Of a stretch of 6,741 nt of DNA, positions 5,142 through 6,741 are shown piece after piece. Below the pieces are notes generated by a model. It was not told where the DNA came from and searched no databases. It saw only the letters and a program-made list of their open reading frames with translations. Position 1 is the stretch's first letter. The number at the start of each line of letters is the position of its first letter. Source of the DNA: an uncultured Mesocricetibacter sp. (GTDB taxonomy: Bacteria; Pseudomonadota; Gammaproteobacteria; Enterobacterales; Pasteurellaceae); the NCBI GenBank assembly GCA_905373425.1, contig CAJPST010000120.1, positions 1 to 6,741 on the forward strand, given 5' to 3'. The position numbers and the translations under genes were made by a program.

Positions 5142-6047
5142 TTATTTTTTACAACCCGGGAAGCCTAAGGCTTCACGACTAGCATAATAGGCTTCCGCCA
5201 CACCTTTAGTAAGCGAGCGAATGCGTAAAATGTAGCGTTGACGCTCAGTAACGGAAATCGCTTTGCGCGCGTCTAACAAGTTAAAGCTGTGTGCCGCTTT
5301 TAAGATGCGCTCGTAAGCCGGCAATGGTAACGGACGCTCTAATTCCAATAAGCTTTTGGCTTCTTTTTCATATTGATCGAAGCAATGGAATAAGAAATCG
5401 GTATCCGCATATTCAAAGTTGTAGGTGGATTGTTCCACTTCGTTTTGGTGGAATACGTCGCCGTAAGTGGTTTTGCCAAGCGGACCGTCGGACCAAACTA
5501 AGTCATACACGGAATCCACGCCTTGAATGTACATCGCCAAACGCTCTAAACCGTAGGTCACCTCGCCGGTAACCGGTTTACATTCTAAGCCACCCACTTG
5601 TTGGAAATAGGTAAATTGAGTCACTTCCATGCCGTTTAACCACACTTCCCAGCCCAGGCCCCAAGCACCTAAGGTTGGATTTTCCCAGTTATCTTCCACA
5701 AAACGAATGTCGTTTTTGGTCGGGTCAAAGCCAAGCATTTCAAGGGAACCTAAATAGAGTTCTTGAATGTTGTCAGGAGACGGTTTAATCACCACTTGGA
5801 ATTGGTAGTAATGCTGTAAACGGTTTGGATTTTCGCCATAGCGACCATCGGTCGGACGGCGGGAAGGTTGTACATAAGCAAATGCCATCGGCTCCGGGCC
5901 TAACGCGCGTAATGCGGTCATCGGGTGAGAGGTACCTGCGCCCACTTCCATATCAAAGGGTTGCACAATGGTGCAGCCTTGGTTCGCCCAGTATTCTTGT
6001 AAGGCAAGAATCATGCCTTGGAAAGTTTTTACATTAAATTTTGTCAT
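5142..6047 (-). CDS. glyQ: Glycyl-tRNA synthetase alpha subunit
   Basis: Catalytic alpha chain of the bacterial-type heterotetrameric (alpha2beta2) glycyl-tRNA synthetase, which charges tRNA-Gly in translation. The 301 residues match the family (E. coli 303). The class II core is visible: QPFDMEVGAGTSHP (29-42), the motif 2 region PSRRPTDGRYGENPNRLQHYYQFQV (split here as PSRRPTDGRYG, 61-71, and NPNRLQHYYQFQV, 73-85), GAWGLGWEVWLNGMEVTQFTYFQ and motif 3 TYGLERLAMY (164-173). The C-terminus (HSFNLLDARKAISVTER onward) is the helical domain. The enzyme needs GlyS, which is not in this window. It leads an operon with the nitrobindin-like and glutaredoxin-like genes. The ATG has only a weak ribosome site (ACAGAA). 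It is preceded by a perfect TATAAT box. No T-box-like leader is visible. Confidence 0.98.
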   Translation of the reverse strand: MTKFNVKTFQGMILALQEYWANQGCTIVQPFDMEVGAGTSHPMTALRALGPEPMAFAYVQPSRRPTDGRYGENPNRLQHYYQFQVVIKPSPDNIQELYLGSLEMLGFDPTKNDIRFVEDNWENPTLGAWGLGWEVWLNGMEVTQFTYFQQVGGLECKPVTGEVTYGLERLAMYIQGVDSVYDLVWSDGPLGKTTYGDVFHQNEVEQSTYNFEYADTDFLFHCFDQYEKEAKSLLELERPLPLPAYERILKAAHSFNLLDARKAISVTERQRYILRIRSLTKGVAEAYYASREALGFPGCKK

Positions 6048-6086
6048 AATATGTTCTGTCTATTTAGGTAAAAGAAAATGTGTCCC

Positions 6087-6115
6087 ATTATACCGAAAAC
6101 ACAAGGCGGGATAAA
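6087..6115 (-). promoter_or_regulatory. Promoter of the glyQ operon
   Basis: On the minus strand a perfect TATAAT lies at 6087-6092. At 17 bases spacing the -35 position (6110-6115) reads TTTATC, three of six consensus bases. The start point would be near 6080, leaving a leader of about 33 bases before the glyQ ATG. Confidence 0.6.
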
Positions 6116-6128
6116 GGAAAGGCGGAAA

Positions 6129-6170
6129 AAAGTGCGGTGGAAAAAACACTTAGATTTTTAACCGCACTTT
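6129..6170 (-). terminator. Inverted uptake-sequence pair, terminator of the HxlR-type gene
   Basis: AAAGTGCGGT at 6129-6138 pairs with ACCGCACTTT at 6161-6170. Inside these, 6140-6144 and 6155-6159 extend the stem after one mismatch. On the minus strand the stem is followed by a T run (complement of 6124-6131), so it should end leftward transcription from the HxlR-type gene before the glyQ promoter. It contains exact uptake cores at 6130-6138 (forward) and 6161-6169 (complement). Confidence 0.8.
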
Positions 6171-6192
6171 AGGAATCATCATACCGTAGATC

Positions 6193-6555
6193 TTACATAT
6201 TAGCCGCCTGTTGCGCCAAAATTCCGTCAAGGTTTGTTTCCAACCAATCCACCAACTCAAACATTTTATTGGACGCCTGCGAGCCGAATTCCGTCAAGGT
6301 GTAATCCACTTGCGGCGGCACGGTATTGTAGGATTTGCGAATTAACATGCCGTCTGCTTCCAGTTCCTGCAAGGTTTTTGTCAACATACGCTCACTCACG
6401 CCATCAATGGCTCGGCGAAGTTCACTAAAACGCTTGGTGCCGGAATGCAAACTCACCAATACCAACGCCCCCCAGCGACTGGTTAAATGCTGCAAAATTT
6501 GCCGGGAAGGACAGACAGAAGCCAACACATTGCCACGCTCAACACTTTTTTCCAT
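6193..6555 (-). CDS. HxlR/DUF24-family redox-type transcriptional regulator (YtfH-like)
   Basis: A 120-residue winged-helix regulator. After a short N-terminal arm it has the family cysteine in VCPSR (Cys15), the residue that senses electrophiles or oxidants in several HxlR members. Then come helices around SRWGALVLVSLHSG (26-39), RFSELRR (42-48), the recognition helix region GVSERMLTKTLQELEADG (52-69) and the wing SYNTVPPQVDYTLTEFG (75-91). A dimerisation helix, MFELVDWLETNL, closes the protein. It resembles E. coli YtfH closely from memory, including CPSR, TSRWG and VPP-x-V-x-Y. The start at 6555 is chosen over an ATG at 6597: AAGGA (minus strand, 6563-6567) is seven bases upstream, and family proteins begin close to here. 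It diverges from the gene at 6722 across a palindromic operator, suggesting control of that gene and of itself. Transcription ends at the uptake-sequence hairpin. Confidence 0.88.
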   Translation of the reverse strand: MEKSVERGNVLASVCPSRQILQHLTSRWGALVLVSLHSGTKRFSELRRAIDGVSERMLTKTLQELEADGMLIRKSYNTVPPQVDYTLTEFGSQASNKMFELVDWLETNLDGILAQQAANM

Positions 6556-6577
6556 TTTTATTTCCTTAAAAGTCAAT

Positions 6578-6607
6578 AGATTAAAAATTATTTTCAAAAA
6601 ATTTCAA
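6578..6607 (-). promoter_or_regulatory. Predicted promoter of the HxlR-type gene
   Basis: On the minus strand TTGAAA (6602-6607, five of six -35 bases) is 18 bases from TAATCT (6578-6583, four of six -10 bases). The -35 box lies inside the left arm of the operator repeat, which predicts autorepression. Confidence 0.45.
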
Positions 6608-6651
6608 AACTTACGTTTATGTAAGTACTTCTCAAAAGTAAGTTTTGAAAT
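6601..6651. promoter_or_regulatory. Palindromic operator of the HxlR-type regulator
   Basis: A 14-bp perfect inverted repeat: ATTTCAAAACTTAC (6601-6614) and its complement at 6638-6651, with 23 bases between. Nested in it is ACTTAC-N6-GTAAGT (6609-6626). This gives three copies of the same half-site: 6609-6614 inverted, 6621-6626 direct and 6638-6643 direct. It lies between the divergent genes and overlaps both predicted promoters. HxlR proteins bind short dyads as dimers, so this is the expected operator; binding itself is inferred. Confidence 0.65.
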
Positions 6652-6656
6652 ATAAT
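6629..6656 (+). promoter_or_regulatory. Predicted promoter of the gene beginning at 6722
   Basis: A perfect TATAAT at 6651-6656 with TTCTCA (four of six -35 bases) at 6629-6634, spacing 16. One operator half-site lies in the spacer, so a bound repressor would block polymerase. Confidence 0.55.
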
Positions 6657-6721
6657 ACGTCACATCAAGCGAACAAGCAAATGTTCAAACATCATTTCAA
6701 CTTAACGAGAAGGAAAACATC

Positions 6722-6741
6722 ATGACAACGAAAACTATCGC
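6722..6741 (+). CDS. Start of a gene divergent from the HxlR-type regulator (truncated by the window)
   Basis: ATG at 6722 with ribosome site AAGGA (6710-6714) seven bases upstream; the visible residues are M-T-T-K-T-I-A before the window ends. The protein cannot be identified from this. Genes divergent from YtfH-like regulators are often NAD(P)H-dependent quinone oxidoreductases or other flavin/NAD reductases, so such an enzyme is the leading guess. Promoter and operator placement indicate repression by the HxlR-type protein. Confidence 0.7.

Noticed and set aside
6048..6080. Possible glycine riboswitch or T-box leader for glyQ
   Set aside because: The predicted leader is only about 33 bases, shows no conserved aptamer or T-box sequence, and these controls are not typical for glyQ in this group.
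6103..6125. Direct repeat AAGGCGG twice, 16 bases apart, upstream of glyQ
   Set aside because: Seven-base copies in a purine-rich stretch flanking the promoter can arise by chance. There is no supporting symmetry or known binding motif.
6556..6597. Longer N-terminus for the HxlR-type regulator
   Set aside because: The ATG at 6597 would place the predicted -10 region inside the gene. The AAGGA site supports the start at 6555.
1..6741. CRISPR arrays, insertion sequences, prophage or toxin-antitoxin systems
   Set aside because: Reading both strands showed no regularly spaced repeats, transposase or integrase motifs, or small toxin-antitoxin pairs. The only dispersed repeat family is the uptake sequence.

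Overview
The window looks like chromosomal DNA from a Pasteurellaceae member of the Haemophilus/Aggregatibacter/Pasteurella branch. The 9-base core of the Haemophilus-type DNA uptake signal (AAGTGCGGT or its complement) occurs eight times in 6.7 kb: at 403, 429, 2805, 3392, 3855, 4502, 6130 and 6161. Three of the proteins (TpiA with its cysteine insert, monofunctional-type WaaA, GlyQ) resemble what I recall from Haemophilus. I cannot fix the species; Aggregatibacter is a guess.

Left part (1-3830): maoP (nucleoid organisation) runs rightward and converges on a leftward GNAT-family acetyltransferase gene, with two back-to-back hairpin terminators between them. The GNAT gene diverges from tpiA (glycolysis), which has a strong extended -10 promoter. 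After a double hairpin comes the tightly coupled pair waaA-coaD. WaaA transfers Kdo to lipid A and CoaD makes dephospho-CoA. CoaD starts one base after the waaA stop, and a bidirectional terminator closes the pair.

Middle and right part (3830-6180), leftward: glyQ (glycyl-tRNA synthetase alpha chain) leads a compact operon with a nitrobindin-like heme-binding beta-barrel gene and a small glutaredoxin-like gene. The glyS partner expected near glyQ is absent. The operon instead runs into the last ~105 codons of an IgA1-protease/Hap-like autotransporter beta-barrel, which has no head and carries an in-frame TGA. This is a decayed remnant and the clearest oddity of the window.

Right edge (6180-6741): a YtfH-like HxlR/DUF24 redox regulator is divergent from a gene of which only the first codons are inside the window. 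Their shared intergenic region holds a 14-bp inverted repeat and three GTAAGT half-sites overlapping both predicted promoters, as expected for an autoregulated redox switch.

I see no CRISPR array, tRNA, rRNA, insertion sequence or complete new system. Most of the window is ordinary housekeeping DNA. The points worth a second look are the autotransporter scar, the missing glyS, the glyQ-linked redox gene pair and the HxlR operator.
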